Positions 33,099-41,456 of a stretch of 64,000 nt of DNA are shown one piece after another (positions within the stretch are counted from its first letter, which is position 1; each line of letters opens with the position of its first letter). Under the pieces are notes generated by a model, which saw only the letters and a program-made list of their open reading frames with translations, made no database searches and was not told where the DNA came from. A program made the position numbers and the translations under genes. Origin of the DNA: Cytophagaceae bacterium (GTDB taxonomy: Bacteria; Bacteroidota; Bacteroidia; Flavobacteriales; Flavobacteriaceae); assembly GCA_002710685.1 (NCBI GenBank), contig PALD01000029.1:1-64000 (forward strand), read 5' to 3'.

Positions 33099-34223
33099 AT
33101 GGAAAAACGACGGTCCTTTATAAAAAAATCTAGCCTTGCGCTTGCCGCCACGGCCCTACCGCTCAATTATATTGCCTGTATGGGCAATACAAAGCAAAAA
33201 GCTGTTCCTCAGGAAAACAAGGAACCGGTTAAAAAACTGGGCGTTGCCCTGCTGGGCCTGGGTAATTATGCAACTAACCTTCTAGCACCAGCCTTGAGGC
33301 AGACAGAGCATATCGAGCTGCGCGGTATCGTGACCGGAAGCCCAGAAAAAATACCGCAATGGCAGGAAAAATATGGCATCAAGGATGAAAATGTGTACAA
33401 TTATGAAACGTTGCCAGACATCGCAAACAACCCAGAAATCGATGTGGTCTATATCGTTGTGCCCACTTTCCTGCACATGAAATACAGTGTAATGGCGGCA
33501 AATGCAGGAAAGCACGTATTTTGTGAAAAACCCATGGCCATGGACGTTGCCGAATGTCAGGCAATCATAGAAGCTTGCAACAAAAACAAGGTAAAGCTTG
33601 CCATAGGCTACCGCATGCAACATGAAAAAAACACCAAGACCATCATGCAATGGGCAGATAGTAAGCCTTATGGCAAAATACAATCTGTGCAGACCGAAGC
33701 CGGTTTTAAGATAGGTGCAGGCGGTGGGTGGCGCCTTGATGGGGCCAAGGGCGGGGGTGCCATCTATGACATGGGCGTATATCCCATCAATGCTACCCGG
33801 TACAGTACGGGCCTAGAACCCATAGCAGTCACGGCAAGGCATGAAACAAAAAGACCAGGACTGTTTATCAACGGTGCGCCAGAGATTACCTATTTTGACC
33901 TGGAATTTCCTAAAGGCATCACGGCAAAGGGCCGCGTGACCTACAATGACAATATAAACTATTTAAAGGTGGACTGTGAAGATGGAGGGTATGAACTCTC
34001 CCCCTTTCAATCCTATAATGGGGTGCAGGGCAAGACCAGTGATGGAAAAACCCTCGCGCCATGTGATTGTTATCAACAGGCCATCCAGATGGATGATGAC
34101 GCACAAGCCATTATCAAGGGCACGGCTATGCTTTGTCCTGGTGAAGAAGGATTAAATGACATCAAGGTGGTGCGTGCAATATTTGAATCTGCTGCCCATG
34201 GCAGCAAGAAGGTCATGGTCTAG
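33099..34223 (+). CDS. Gfo/Idh/MocA-family oxidoreductase, Tat-exported lipoprotein
   Basis: The ATG at 33099 gives 374 residues. The N-terminus has a twin-arginine motif (KRRSFIKK, residues 3-10), a hydrophobic stretch and a lipobox-like YIAC at 24-27, so the folded enzyme with its cofactor is probably exported through Tat and lipid-anchored in the periplasm. The Rossmann fold follows (GVALLGLGNYATNLLAPAL), with the family EKP motif in HVFCEKPMAMDV carrying the catalytic Lys, then the C-terminal beta-sheet domain (GGAIYDMGVYPINATRY). It resembles glucose-fructose oxidoreductase. The substrate is not known. A palindrome copy lies in its promoter region. Confidence 0.92.
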   Translation: MEKRRSFIKKSSLALAATALPLNYIACMGNTKQKAVPQENKEPVKKLGVALLGLGNYATNLLAPALRQTEHIELRGIVTGSPEKIPQWQEKYGIKDENVYNYETLPDIANNPEIDVVYIVVPTFLHMKYSVMAANAGKHVFCEKPMAMDVAECQAIIEACNKNKVKLAIGYRMQHEKNTKTIMQWADSKPYGKIQSVQTEAGFKIGAGGGWRLDGAKGGGAIYDMGVYPINATRYSTGLEPIAVTARHETKRPGLFINGAPEITYFDLEFPKGITAKGRVTYNDNINYLKVDCEDGGYELSPFQSYNGVQGKTSDGKTLAPCDCYQQAIQMDDDAQAIIKGTAMLCPGEEGLNDIKVVRAIFESAAHGSKKVMV

Positions 34224-34495
34224 GCAAAGTAATGACTTACTTCAACGGCCTGCATTAGCTTATTAACCTTTTCAGGATTTTCATAGCCAGCATCGATGAC
34301 CTGAAACTTTCGGGTTTCTGTGCAAAACATAAACTCAATATCACAGCGCGTAGAATCCTGGTCACAGAAATCGATGCCGTGTTGCAGGAAAAGCTTGGTC
34401 ATGTCCTTTCTAAAGTCATACTCCAGTTTAATGAGAACTTCTAGATGTTCCTTGTTATCAAGGTGTGTTTTGGGAGGTCGCCAATTAATTCGCAT
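34220..34495 (-). CDS. Small conserved hypothetical protein
   Basis: This 91-residue protein is charged, soluble and without signal peptide. It includes a CDQDSTRCDIEFMFCTE segment with three cysteines, which might bind metal, though no known motif fits. The stop overlaps the end of the convergent oxidoreductase by 4 bp. Codon use looks like its neighbours and the start ATG at 34493-34495 is clear. I do not recognise a family. Confidence 0.65.
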   Translation of the reverse strand: MRINWRPPKTHLDNKEHLEVLIKLEYDFRKDMTKLFLQHGIDFCDQDSTRCDIEFMFCTETRKFQVIDAGYENPEKVNKLMQAVEVSHYFA

Positions 34496-34709
34496 AAGCT
34501 CTAGGGGATTAGCACTGCTAAATTATCTCCAAAAGAGCATATTAACAAATCGTTAAGTAATTATTTCCAAAATGTTAAAACTTTAACGATTTATGCTGCG
34601 AATTTCATCATTTTATTTCCCTTTAAGAGTCTTTAACCTAGGTTTGGCAATCCTTTACCACCCTTAATCTTTACTTATGCTTACATTTAATTAACTAAAA
34701 ATAAATATT

Positions 34710-34847
34710 ATGGCAGCTATAGAAAAGAAGTTTGAAAGAAAGGAAAGTCAAAAAAATCCTACAAATCCCACAGGGGAGAGAAACCTAAAAACCAATACCG
34801 TTGACATTGATGAAAAAACCATCAAAAAGCAACAAAATAAGGATTAA
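34710..34847 (+). CDS. Small charged protein, 45 residues
   Basis: A short open frame from ATG 34710 to TAA 34845-34847 encodes MAAIEKKFERKESQ followed by a Lys/Asn/Thr-rich, probably disordered chain ending KQQNKD. It is too short for standard gene calling, but it sits in a 500-bp gap between convergent and co-directional genes and is followed 40 bp later by a strong intrinsic terminator. Upstream, TTG (34644-34646) and a TAATCTTTA (34665-34673) spaced 18 bp resemble a Bacteroidota promoter. Together these support a real small gene. Function unknown. Confidence 0.55.
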   Translation: MAAIEKKFERKESQKNPTNPTGERNLKTNTVDIDEKTIKKQQNKD

Positions 34848-34887
34848 GTCCAAAAAAGGATAAAGTCCAGCTTAAACAACCATACAA

Positions 34888-34919
34888 GCCGATACAACAA
34901 TTTGTATCGGCTTTTTTTA
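34888..34919 (+). terminator. Intrinsic terminator after the 45-residue gene
   Basis: The stem GCCGATACAA / TTGTATCGGC (34888-34897 and 34902-34911) with a 4-nt loop is followed by a run of T. It is one of the clearest terminators in the window and shows that something upstream is transcribed. Confidence 0.85.
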
Positions 34920-34936
34920 TTTGGCTTAAAGCCAAA
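34920..34936. repeat. Dispersed palindrome copy
   Basis: TTTGGCTTAAAGCCAAA: 8-bp arms around one A, directly after the terminator T-run and 63 bp before the SulP gene. Confidence 0.7.
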
Positions 34937-34998
34937 AAAGGACTCCATTTCAACCTTAAATTAAATAATACTATTTTTGCCGCTTCTTAAATCCCGCC

Positions 34999-36591
34999 AT
35001 GACAAGATTCATTAGAAAAAGAGCAAAAAACGCAAAAAACGATATTTTAAGTGGGCTTACCGTTGCACTTGCGCTGGTACCTGAAGCCGTGGCGTTTGCC
35101 TTTGTGGCAGGGGTTGACCCCCTTGTGGGGCTTTATGCCGCATTTATGGTGGGCTTGATCACATCTGTATTTGGCGGTAGGCCGGGGATGATTTCTGGGG
35201 CTACGGGTGCCCTGGCCGTGGTGATGGTTACCCTGGTGGCCCAGGGCAATGCCATGGGGGCCGAGGGTGAAAACCTAGGCTTGTACTATCTTTTTGTAAC
35301 CGTGATCCTCATGGGTATTTTCCAGGTCCTGGCCGGTGTGTTCAAACTGGGAAAATTTGTCCGCTTGATACCACACCCCGTGATGATGGGTTTTGTAAAC
35401 GGGCTTGCCATTGTTATTTTTACGGCACAGCTGGGACTTTTTAAAGAAAACGTAAATGGAGAGCAGGTATGGATTCAAGGTTCATCACTCTACCTCATGC
35501 TGGGCCTTGTAGGGCTCACCATGCTTATCATGTGGGGCTTGCCCAAGATAACCAAGGTCCTCCCCGAAGCCTTGACGGCCATTATCATCGTTGCTGCCAT
35601 AGGTATAGGTTTTAACCTGGATGTTGCTACCGTGGGGTCGTTTATAAGGGATGGTGGCGGTACTGGTCTTGAGGGCGGCCTGCCCACTTTTCAAACTGAA
35701 ATTTTTGAAAAAATCCCGTTTAATCTTGAAACATTGAAGTTTATCGCCCCCTATGCCCTCATCCTGGCGGCCATAGGCCTCATAGAGTCCTTGATGACCC
35801 TTAACCTTATTGATGAACTTACCGAAACCCGCGGTAATGCAAACCGCGAATGTATGGCCCAGGGAGGAGCAAACATAATCACGGGGTTCTTTGGCGGGAT
35901 GGGAGGTTGTGCCATGATAGGTCAATCTATCATCAATATCAAGGCCGGTGGGCGCACGCGCCTTTCTGGCATCGTGGCGGCGGTAACTTTATTGATGTTC
36001 ATCCTGTTTGCAAGCGGCTTGATAGAGCGTATCCCCATCGCGGCACTGGTGGGTGTCATGTTCATGGTCGTCATTGGCACGTTTGCCTGGTCAAGTTTTA
36101 GGATCCTGCCCAAGATACCCATTGCAGATGCCATTGTCCTGATATTGGTCTCTTCACTTACCGTCATTTTTGACCTGGCCATCGCCGTGATTGCCGGTGT
36201 GATCGTAAGTGCCCTGGTCTTTGCATGGCAAAGTGCGCAGCGCATCCGGGCGAGAAAGCACGTTAAAGAAGATGGCACAAAGGTCTATGAAATATGGGGG
36301 CCGCTATTCTTTGGGAGTATCCAGGCATTCAATTCAAAATTTGATGTGGCAAACGACCCCCAAAATGTGGAAATAGACTTCATCGAGAGCCGCGTGAGCG
36401 ACCACTCTGCACTCGAGGCCCTTTTTGCGCTGGTTCAAAAATATGAGGCGGCAGGAAAAAACCTAAAGGTCAAGCACCTTAGTGAAGAATGCCAGGAGCT
36501 CATGATCAAGGCTTCTCCCAGGCTAGAAAATGTCATTGAGAAGGATATTGACGATCCCCGCTACCATGTGATGGCAAAGATCATGGGCTAA
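34999..36591 (+). CDS. SulP/SLC26-family anion transporter
   Basis: This 530-residue inner-membrane transporter has about 12-14 helices in residues 15-400 and a cytoplasmic STAS domain (about 425-515). The SulP signature is near the start (DILSGLTVALALVPEAVAFAFVAGVDPLVGLYAAF) and the later GGMGGCAMIGQSIINIKAGGRTRLSG is typical. Substrates in the family include sulfate and bicarbonate; marine members are often bicarbonate or sulfate carriers, but the sequence does not decide. A TATTTTTG at 34972-34979 fits a -7 element. The next gene lies past a palindrome, so the transporter is probably monocistronic. Confidence 0.92.
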   Translation: MTRFIRKRAKNAKNDILSGLTVALALVPEAVAFAFVAGVDPLVGLYAAFMVGLITSVFGGRPGMISGATGALAVVMVTLVAQGNAMGAEGENLGLYYLFVTVILMGIFQVLAGVFKLGKFVRLIPHPVMMGFVNGLAIVIFTAQLGLFKENVNGEQVWIQGSSLYLMLGLVGLTMLIMWGLPKITKVLPEALTAIIIVAAIGIGFNLDVATVGSFIRDGGGTGLEGGLPTFQTEIFEKIPFNLETLKFIAPYALILAAIGLIESLMTLNLIDELTETRGNANRECMAQGGANIITGFFGGMGGCAMIGQSIINIKAGGRTRLSGIVAAVTLLMFILFASGLIERIPIAALVGVMFMVVIGTFAWSSFRILPKIPIADAIVLILVSSLTVIFDLAIAVIAGVIVSALVFAWQSAQRIRARKHVKEDGTKVYEIWGPLFFGSIQAFNSKFDVANDPQNVEIDFIESRVSDHSALEALFALVQKYEAAGKNLKVKHLSEECQELMIKASPRLENVIEKDIDDPRYHVMAKIMG

Positions 36592-36596
36592 AGTAG

Positions 36597-36615
36597 TTTT
36601 GGCTTTAAGCCAAAA
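36597..36615. repeat. Dispersed palindrome copy
   Basis: TTTTGGCTTTAAGCCAAAA: perfect 9-bp arms around one T, 5 bp after the SulP stop. Confidence 0.7.
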
Positions 36616-36713
36616 AAGAACCGCCCCAATCCCGTTAAACTTATGCTAATGGCAGTGTTCACGGGTTTTGTCGTGGATTTCTTTGCTATATTCAAATACC
36701 AAAAAAACAATCT

Positions 36714-37988
36714 ATGAAATATTTGATCATCCCTGCAATCACAGCACTTACCCTCATGGGGTGCAAGTCTGAAACCCATGTTTCTAACGAGGAAAAAGAA
36801 GAAATTGCCCAAGACAGCACCACCACGGTAGAAACCGCCATAGGGCCACTGGAACTGGTCGCACCATTCTCTTCAGAATCCGTGAGAAAAAACAGCAAGG
36901 TCGTAGACTGGCCACAAGATATGACCCCAAAAGCCCCAGAAGGTTTTACCGTGACCCGGTTTGCAGATGGCCTGGAACATCCCCGATGGACGTATGTGGC
37001 CCCCAATAACGATATTTTTGTCTCAGAAGCAAATACCGGCAATGGCAGCAAAAATCAAATCACCCTGCTCAGGGATACAGACAATGATGGTACGGTAGAC
37101 GAGCAGCATGTGTACATGACGGGACTGCATCAAAACTTTGGCATGCTGGTGCTCGATGGCCACTTTTATGTGGCAAACACTGACGGCCTGTACCGTTACC
37201 CCTACACAGAGGGTGCAAATAAAAATGACGCTCAGGGCGAAAAAATCCTTGACCTGCCCGCCGGGGGCTACAACAACCACTGGACAAGAAATATAATCAC
37301 AAATGAAGCTGGTGATAAAATCTATATTTCGGTGGGGTCTGCCAGCAACGTGGGAGAGCACGGCCTGGATACTGAAAAAAGACGTGCAGATATCCTAGAG
37401 GTGAACCCTGATGGTTCTGGCGAAGTAATCTACGCCTCTGGACTGCGCAATCCCGTAGGCATGGACTGGAATCCCGTGAACGGTGAATTATGGACAGCCG
37501 TCAACGAGCGTGACGAACTGGGCAACAACCTGGTACCTGACTATGCAACCAGCGTTAAAAAAGGCGGTTTTTATGGATGGCCATTTAGCTATTATGGCCA
37601 GATAAACGACCCCAGGTGGAACGACGACCCACACCAGGGCATGGTTGATAAGGCCATCGTTCCAGATGTGCCGCTGGGTCCACACACGGCATCCCTGGGA
37701 TTTGTGTTTTATGATGCAGACCAGTTTCCGGCAGAATATAACAATGGCGCGTTTGTAGGCCAGCACGGTTCATGGAACAGGGAACCCTTTTCTGGATACA
37801 AAGTAGTTTTTATACCTTTTCAAAATGGTAAGCCACAACCACCACAGGATTTTCTTACCGGTTTCATCAAAGATGAAGCAAGCAATGAGGTATATGGCCG
37901 CCCCGTATGCACCACGATTGCACCAGATGGCTCCTTACTAGTCAATGACGATGATAGTGGCATTATCTGGAAAATCACAGCAAATTAA
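36714..37988 (+). CDS. Sorbosone dehydrogenase-like PQQ-type beta-propeller lipoprotein
   Basis: This 424-residue lipoprotein (signal MKYLIIPAITALTLMGC, lipid on Cys17) has a long linker then a six- or seven-bladed propeller of the soluble glucose/sorbosone dehydrogenase family. Signature pieces are FEHPRWTYV-like LEHPRWTYVAPNND, YNNHWTRNI, GLRNPVGMDWNP and GFYGWPFSYYG, with HGSWNREP near the end. Members oxidise aldose sugars with PQQ. Whether the PQQ ligands are all kept needs a structural alignment. The following TonB receptor begins 6 bp after its stop, so the pair is an operon; that receptor may import PQQ or the sugar. No PQQ biosynthesis gene is in the window. Confidence 0.85.
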   Translation: MKYLIIPAITALTLMGCKSETHVSNEEKEEIAQDSTTTVETAIGPLELVAPFSSESVRKNSKVVDWPQDMTPKAPEGFTVTRFADGLEHPRWTYVAPNNDIFVSEANTGNGSKNQITLLRDTDNDGTVDEQHVYMTGLHQNFGMLVLDGHFYVANTDGLYRYPYTEGANKNDAQGEKILDLPAGGYNNHWTRNIITNEAGDKIYISVGSASNVGEHGLDTEKRRADILEVNPDGSGEVIYASGLRNPVGMDWNPVNGELWTAVNERDELGNNLVPDYATSVKKGGFYGWPFSYYGQINDPRWNDDPHQGMVDKAIVPDVPLGPHTASLGFVFYDADQFPAEYNNGAFVGQHGSWNREPFSGYKVVFIPFQNGKPQPPQDFLTGFIKDEASNEVYGRPVCTTIAPDGSLLVNDDDSGIIWKITAN

Positions 37989-37994
37989 GCACTA

Positions 37995-40067
37995 TTGAAA
38001 AAAATTATATCCATTATAACCTGCCTCGTTGCCTTGCACGCCACGGGGCAGCATGATGTTACAAAGAAGCCCAGCGCACTCCCAGAAGTCTTTATCGTGA
38101 GTACGCCCATAAGTGATACCCTAAGCCATATCCCGGCAGCCGTGAGCCTTATCAATGCAGAAAAGATAGAGCGTGGCGATGTGATTTCGCTGGCCAACGA
38201 GGTAAATAAAATCCCTGGGGTACAGATGCAACAGGGCGCCATCAATACCAGTAGGATTTCCATACGTGGTCTGGGTGCCCGCAGCCAGTATTCAACCAAT
38301 AGGGTCAAGGCCTATCTTGACGGCATCCCCCTCACCACCGGCGAAGGCGAGACCACACTAGAGGATATTGACCTTAATCTCATCAAGCGCATTGAGATCA
38401 TCAAGGGGCCCAACAGTAATATTTATGGTTCGGGATTAGGTGGTGCCATAAACATCGAGACCAAAAAACCATTGGAAGACGTTACGGGATTTGACCTTAA
38501 TTTTTCGGGGGGGTCATATGGTTATTGGCAGCGTGGCGTGAGCGCATTTACATCTTCTTACGACTCGTTTATCCAGCTGGGATATTATGAGATGGATAAG
38601 CGGGGTTTTCGTGAAAACAGTGAGTATGACCGCAAGAATGTATCGCTTTACGCGAAAACAAACCTTACTGAAAAAACATCGATTTCTGCTTTTGGGCTGT
38701 ACACGCACCTTAAGGCCTACATACCCAGCTCACTCAATATGGATGATTTTAAGAACAATCCAGAAAAAGCAGCTTTTACCTGGGGCGCTGCAAGAGGTTT
38801 TGAGTCTTATGACAAGATACTGGGCGGGGTTACGCTAAAACATGATTTCTGGAAAAACACGACTTCAAAAACCAGTTTATTCATCAACGCACGGGATGGG
38901 TATGAACCCAGGCCTTTTGACATTCTTGATGATAAAAGCTTTTCATTTGGCATAAGAAGTACCTTAAATTCTTCTTTTGATATATTGGGCATTGCTGCAA
39001 AAAGCAATCTGGGGGTTGAATATTATGATGAGCGCTATACCATTGACCTGTATGAAAACCTGTATGTAGACAATGCGGGCATGGGCAGTCTGCAAGGTGA
39101 CCACTTAAGCAATCAAAAACAAAAAAGAAAATACCTCAATCTATTTGCCCAGCTAGGTATGGAATTCACCAGTGGATTTAAGGGTGAAGTGGGCCTAAGT
39201 TACAATCACAGCAGGTATGTGCTTGATGACGGTTTTAGTGAAGCAGATGAAGATAGATCTGGGGTGTACACCTATCCCAGGCAGTTTTTACCACATGCCG
39301 GCCTGACGTATGAAGTTGCCCCAAGAAAATTTGTGTATGCCACGGTGAGCCGTGGTTTCTCGCTGCCCTCCGTGGCTGAAACGTTAACACCAGATGGTCA
39401 ACTTAATCCTGACCTGAAACCAGAAACCGGAATAAATTATGAAGCCGGGCTCAAATTTAACTGGCTCAACAACCGCCTGTACACTGAGCTTGCCGCTTAC
39501 ACCATAAAGGTAGAAAACCTTATTGTCGCCCAGCGCATTGCCCAAGACCGATATGTGGGGGTAAACGCTGGTAAGACTGACCATACGGGCGTTGAACTTA
39601 CCGTGAACTACCTGCATCCCGCAGGTGCTTGGACAGTTAATCCCTATGGTTCGCTTGCGCTAAATGACCACACCTTCAATGAATTTACAAATAATGGTGT
39701 GGACTACTCTGGTAATGAACTTACAGGCGTGGCTAAATGTGTGGCAAACCTAGGCCTGGAAGTTAAGCATGAATCTGGCCTCAAGCTCAACCTTAACTTA
39801 AGAAGCGAGGGTAAAACACCACTGAATGATGGCAATACCGTATATTATGATGGGTATGAGCTTGTCAACTTTAGGGTTGATTATGGTTTTGGGCTTTCAG
39901 ATTTGTTAAATGGGTATGTTTTTGGCGGGGTGAACAATGTTTTTGATGCAGATTACGCGGCACAAATCCTTCCCAATGCGGTAGGTTTTGGTGGTACCTC
40001 TCCCCGATTCTATTATCCAGGTGAACCCATTAATTTCTATCTGGGTATCAAGATGCAAATACGCTAG
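37995..40067 (+). CDS. TonB-dependent receptor in PQQ-dehydrogenase operon
   Basis: This 690-residue receptor starts at TTG 37995 (no ATG nearby; the N-terminus KKIISIITCLVALHATGQ is a good signal peptide). It lacks the carboxypeptidase-like domain. The TonB box region is followed by a plug domain (about 35-160) with RISIRGLGARSQYSTNRVKAYLDGIPLTTGEG and IKGPNSNIYGSGLGGAINIETKK, then a barrel ending in INFYLGIKMQIR. It resembles BtuB/FecA-type small-molecule receptors. Its position 6 bp after a PQQ-type dehydrogenase gene recalls the PQQ receptor PqqU of E. coli, so PQQ uptake is a reasonable guess. It converges on the next gene with a 4-bp overlap. Confidence 0.88.
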   Translation: MKKIISIITCLVALHATGQHDVTKKPSALPEVFIVSTPISDTLSHIPAAVSLINAEKIERGDVISLANEVNKIPGVQMQQGAINTSRISIRGLGARSQYSTNRVKAYLDGIPLTTGEGETTLEDIDLNLIKRIEIIKGPNSNIYGSGLGGAINIETKKPLEDVTGFDLNFSGGSYGYWQRGVSAFTSSYDSFIQLGYYEMDKRGFRENSEYDRKNVSLYAKTNLTEKTSISAFGLYTHLKAYIPSSLNMDDFKNNPEKAAFTWGAARGFESYDKILGGVTLKHDFWKNTTSKTSLFINARDGYEPRPFDILDDKSFSFGIRSTLNSSFDILGIAAKSNLGVEYYDERYTIDLYENLYVDNAGMGSLQGDHLSNQKQKRKYLNLFAQLGMEFTSGFKGEVGLSYNHSRYVLDDGFSEADEDRSGVYTYPRQFLPHAGLTYEVAPRKFVYATVSRGFSLPSVAETLTPDGQLNPDLKPETGINYEAGLKFNWLNNRLYTELAAYTIKVENLIVAQRIAQDRYVGVNAGKTDHTGVELTVNYLHPAGAWTVNPYGSLALNDHTFNEFTNNGVDYSGNELTGVAKCVANLGLEVKHESGLKLNLNLRSEGKTPLNDGNTVYYDGYELVNFRVDYGFGLSDLLNGYVFGGVNNVFDADYAAQILPNAVGFGGTSPRFYYPGEPINFYLGIKMQIR

Positions 40068-40831
40068 TCCTCCCCTTCTTTTTTTGCGGTTTCAATGAGA
40101 ATTTTAAAATTTTCACTCTCGGTGAAAAGCCTATCCAGCAGTTGAAAATGGTTTTCTTCTTTTCTAAGGTCTGAGGGTATGGCTTGACCATCCAGATAAT
40201 CAAAGAAAAGTGATTTGTATGCCAACGGTATGCCCAGCTCTTCGGTAAGCAATTCATTTGTAAAGATGTTGTCTTCTTCAAAGAGGTTTTTAAAATCCTT
40301 GTAAGAGCTGGGTGGTATGGTTTCTTCCTTGTTTTTTTTCTTTCGCTTACCGCGAATCAACTTGATTAATTTCCCCGTAAGGGAAATAATATCTATGCCT
40401 CCTGTAATCCTGCCCGGCGTATATTTTTCTGGGTGCTTCTCATAATCACTTTGTATGGTTTCCTGTAGTTTTTTGGTTTCAACTCCTGCATCAAAAACCA
40501 CTTCTTTTATCGAATCCTGAATGCGCACCTCGTCGAGTTCATTAAGGCTTTCCTTGAGCTCGATGACCCAGGTTTCGTTGAGATGTTTCGGCTCTATAAC
40601 GATAAACTGTGAGGTATAAAAAGCTGCTGCAATCTTGATGCTGTCATTGATTGCTGCCCGGATGGCAAAACTTCCCTCTCGGTCACTTACCGCAAAGGTG
40701 CTTTTTGTAAGGTTTTGAATTACCGCATTGTCCAGCACATCGTCCGTGCCGTAGATTATTCCTTTAAAACTTTGGGCGAAAGCCAAATGAACGCATAACA
40801 GGAATGCGCAGGAAAGTAGTGTTTTTAGCAT
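40064..40831 (-). CDS. Carboxypeptidase-regulatory-like domain protein
   Basis: This 255-residue exported protein has a signal peptide (MLKTLLSCAFLLCVHLAFAQ) and a CarboxypepD_reg-like beta domain (about 20-110, FKGIIYGTDDVLDNAVIQNLTKSTFAVSDREGSFAI), then a helical charged half with a KRKKKNKEE stretch. The family is common in Bacteroidota; functions are mostly unknown. The signal peptide is encoded partly by a TTTGG-N7-CCAAA palindrome (40771-40787) giving AFAQ. Stop overlaps the convergent TonB receptor by 4 bp; coaD lies 52 bp upstream on the same strand. Confidence 0.82.
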   Translation of the reverse strand: MLKTLLSCAFLLCVHLAFAQSFKGIIYGTDDVLDNAVIQNLTKSTFAVSDREGSFAIRAAINDSIKIAAAFYTSQFIVIEPKHLNETWVIELKESLNELDEVRIQDSIKEVVFDAGVETKKLQETIQSDYEKHPEKYTPGRITGGIDIISLTGKLIKLIRGKRKKKNKEETIPPSSYKDFKNLFEEDNIFTNELLTEELGIPLAYKSLFFDYLDGQAIPSDLRKEENHFQLLDRLFTESENFKILIETAKKEGED

Positions 40832-40883
40832 GTTTTGATTGATCTATCCCAAAGACCCTGCTCAAGGGTGAATGTTGCAAGGT

Positions 40884-41339
40884 TTACTCGACCCTCACGG
40901 CGTCTGGCACAAGAATGGTATAATCACCATTGTTGCGTATGACATCGCGCACGATGCTCGAGGATATATAACTCTTGCCCGATGAGGTGAGGAGGAAGAC
41001 GGTCTCGATTTGTGCAAGTTTACGGTTTGTGTGCGCGATGGCCTTTTCAAACTCAAAGTCGGCTGGGTTGCGCAGGCCACGCAGGATAAAGCCTGCATCC
41101 TGCTCCTTGCAGAAATCTACGGTAAGGCCAGCGTATCTCATCACCTTGACCTTGGGCTCGTGCTTGAAGGTTTCTTGTAAAAAGTACTCGCGCTTCTCTG
41201 TAGAAAACATATAGTTTTTTTCGGCATTGTTGCCCAGCGCCAGGATAATCTCGTCAAAGAGTGTCAACCCGCGTTCAATGATATCATAATGGCCCAGGGT
41301 AAGCGGGTCAAAGCTTCCGGGAAAAACAGCTCTTTTCAT
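40884..41339 (-). CDS. coaD: Phosphopantetheine adenylyltransferase
   Basis: This 151-residue enzyme makes dephospho-CoA from 4'-phosphopantetheine and ATP, the penultimate step of CoA synthesis. The nucleotidyltransferase signature GSFDPLTLGHYDII is at residues 8-21, the adenylate-binding RGLRNPADFEFE near 88, and the second ATP motif SSGKSYISSSIVRDV near 120 (ISSSIVR in place of ISSTLVR). The length fits the family. It is cytoplasmic and essential in most bacteria. It follows ddl on the same strand by 117 bp. Between them, minus-strand ATGACGGAT and ATGATGAAA spaced 21 bp weakly resemble the LytTR sites, which may be chance. Confidence 0.97.
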   Translation of the reverse strand: MKRAVFPGSFDPLTLGHYDIIERGLTLFDEIILALGNNAEKNYMFSTEKREYFLQETFKHEPKVKVMRYAGLTVDFCKEQDAGFILRGLRNPADFEFEKAIAHTNRKLAQIETVFLLTSSGKSYISSSIVRDVIRNNGDYTILVPDAVRVE

Positions 41340-41456
41340 GGTTTGGTAATTTTTTTAGGTTAAAAGGTATGTGTTATTGTGTTTTATAAATACCTCATGT
41401 TACATCTTTTGTCATTTGATTTTCATCATCTGTACATCTCCATCCGTCATTTCAAG

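Noticed and set aside
41419..41448. Weak 21-bp repeat upstream of coaD
   Set aside because: Half-sites match poorly (5-6 of 9), the orientation differs from the others, and coaD is housekeeping; likely chance, so not listed as a feature.
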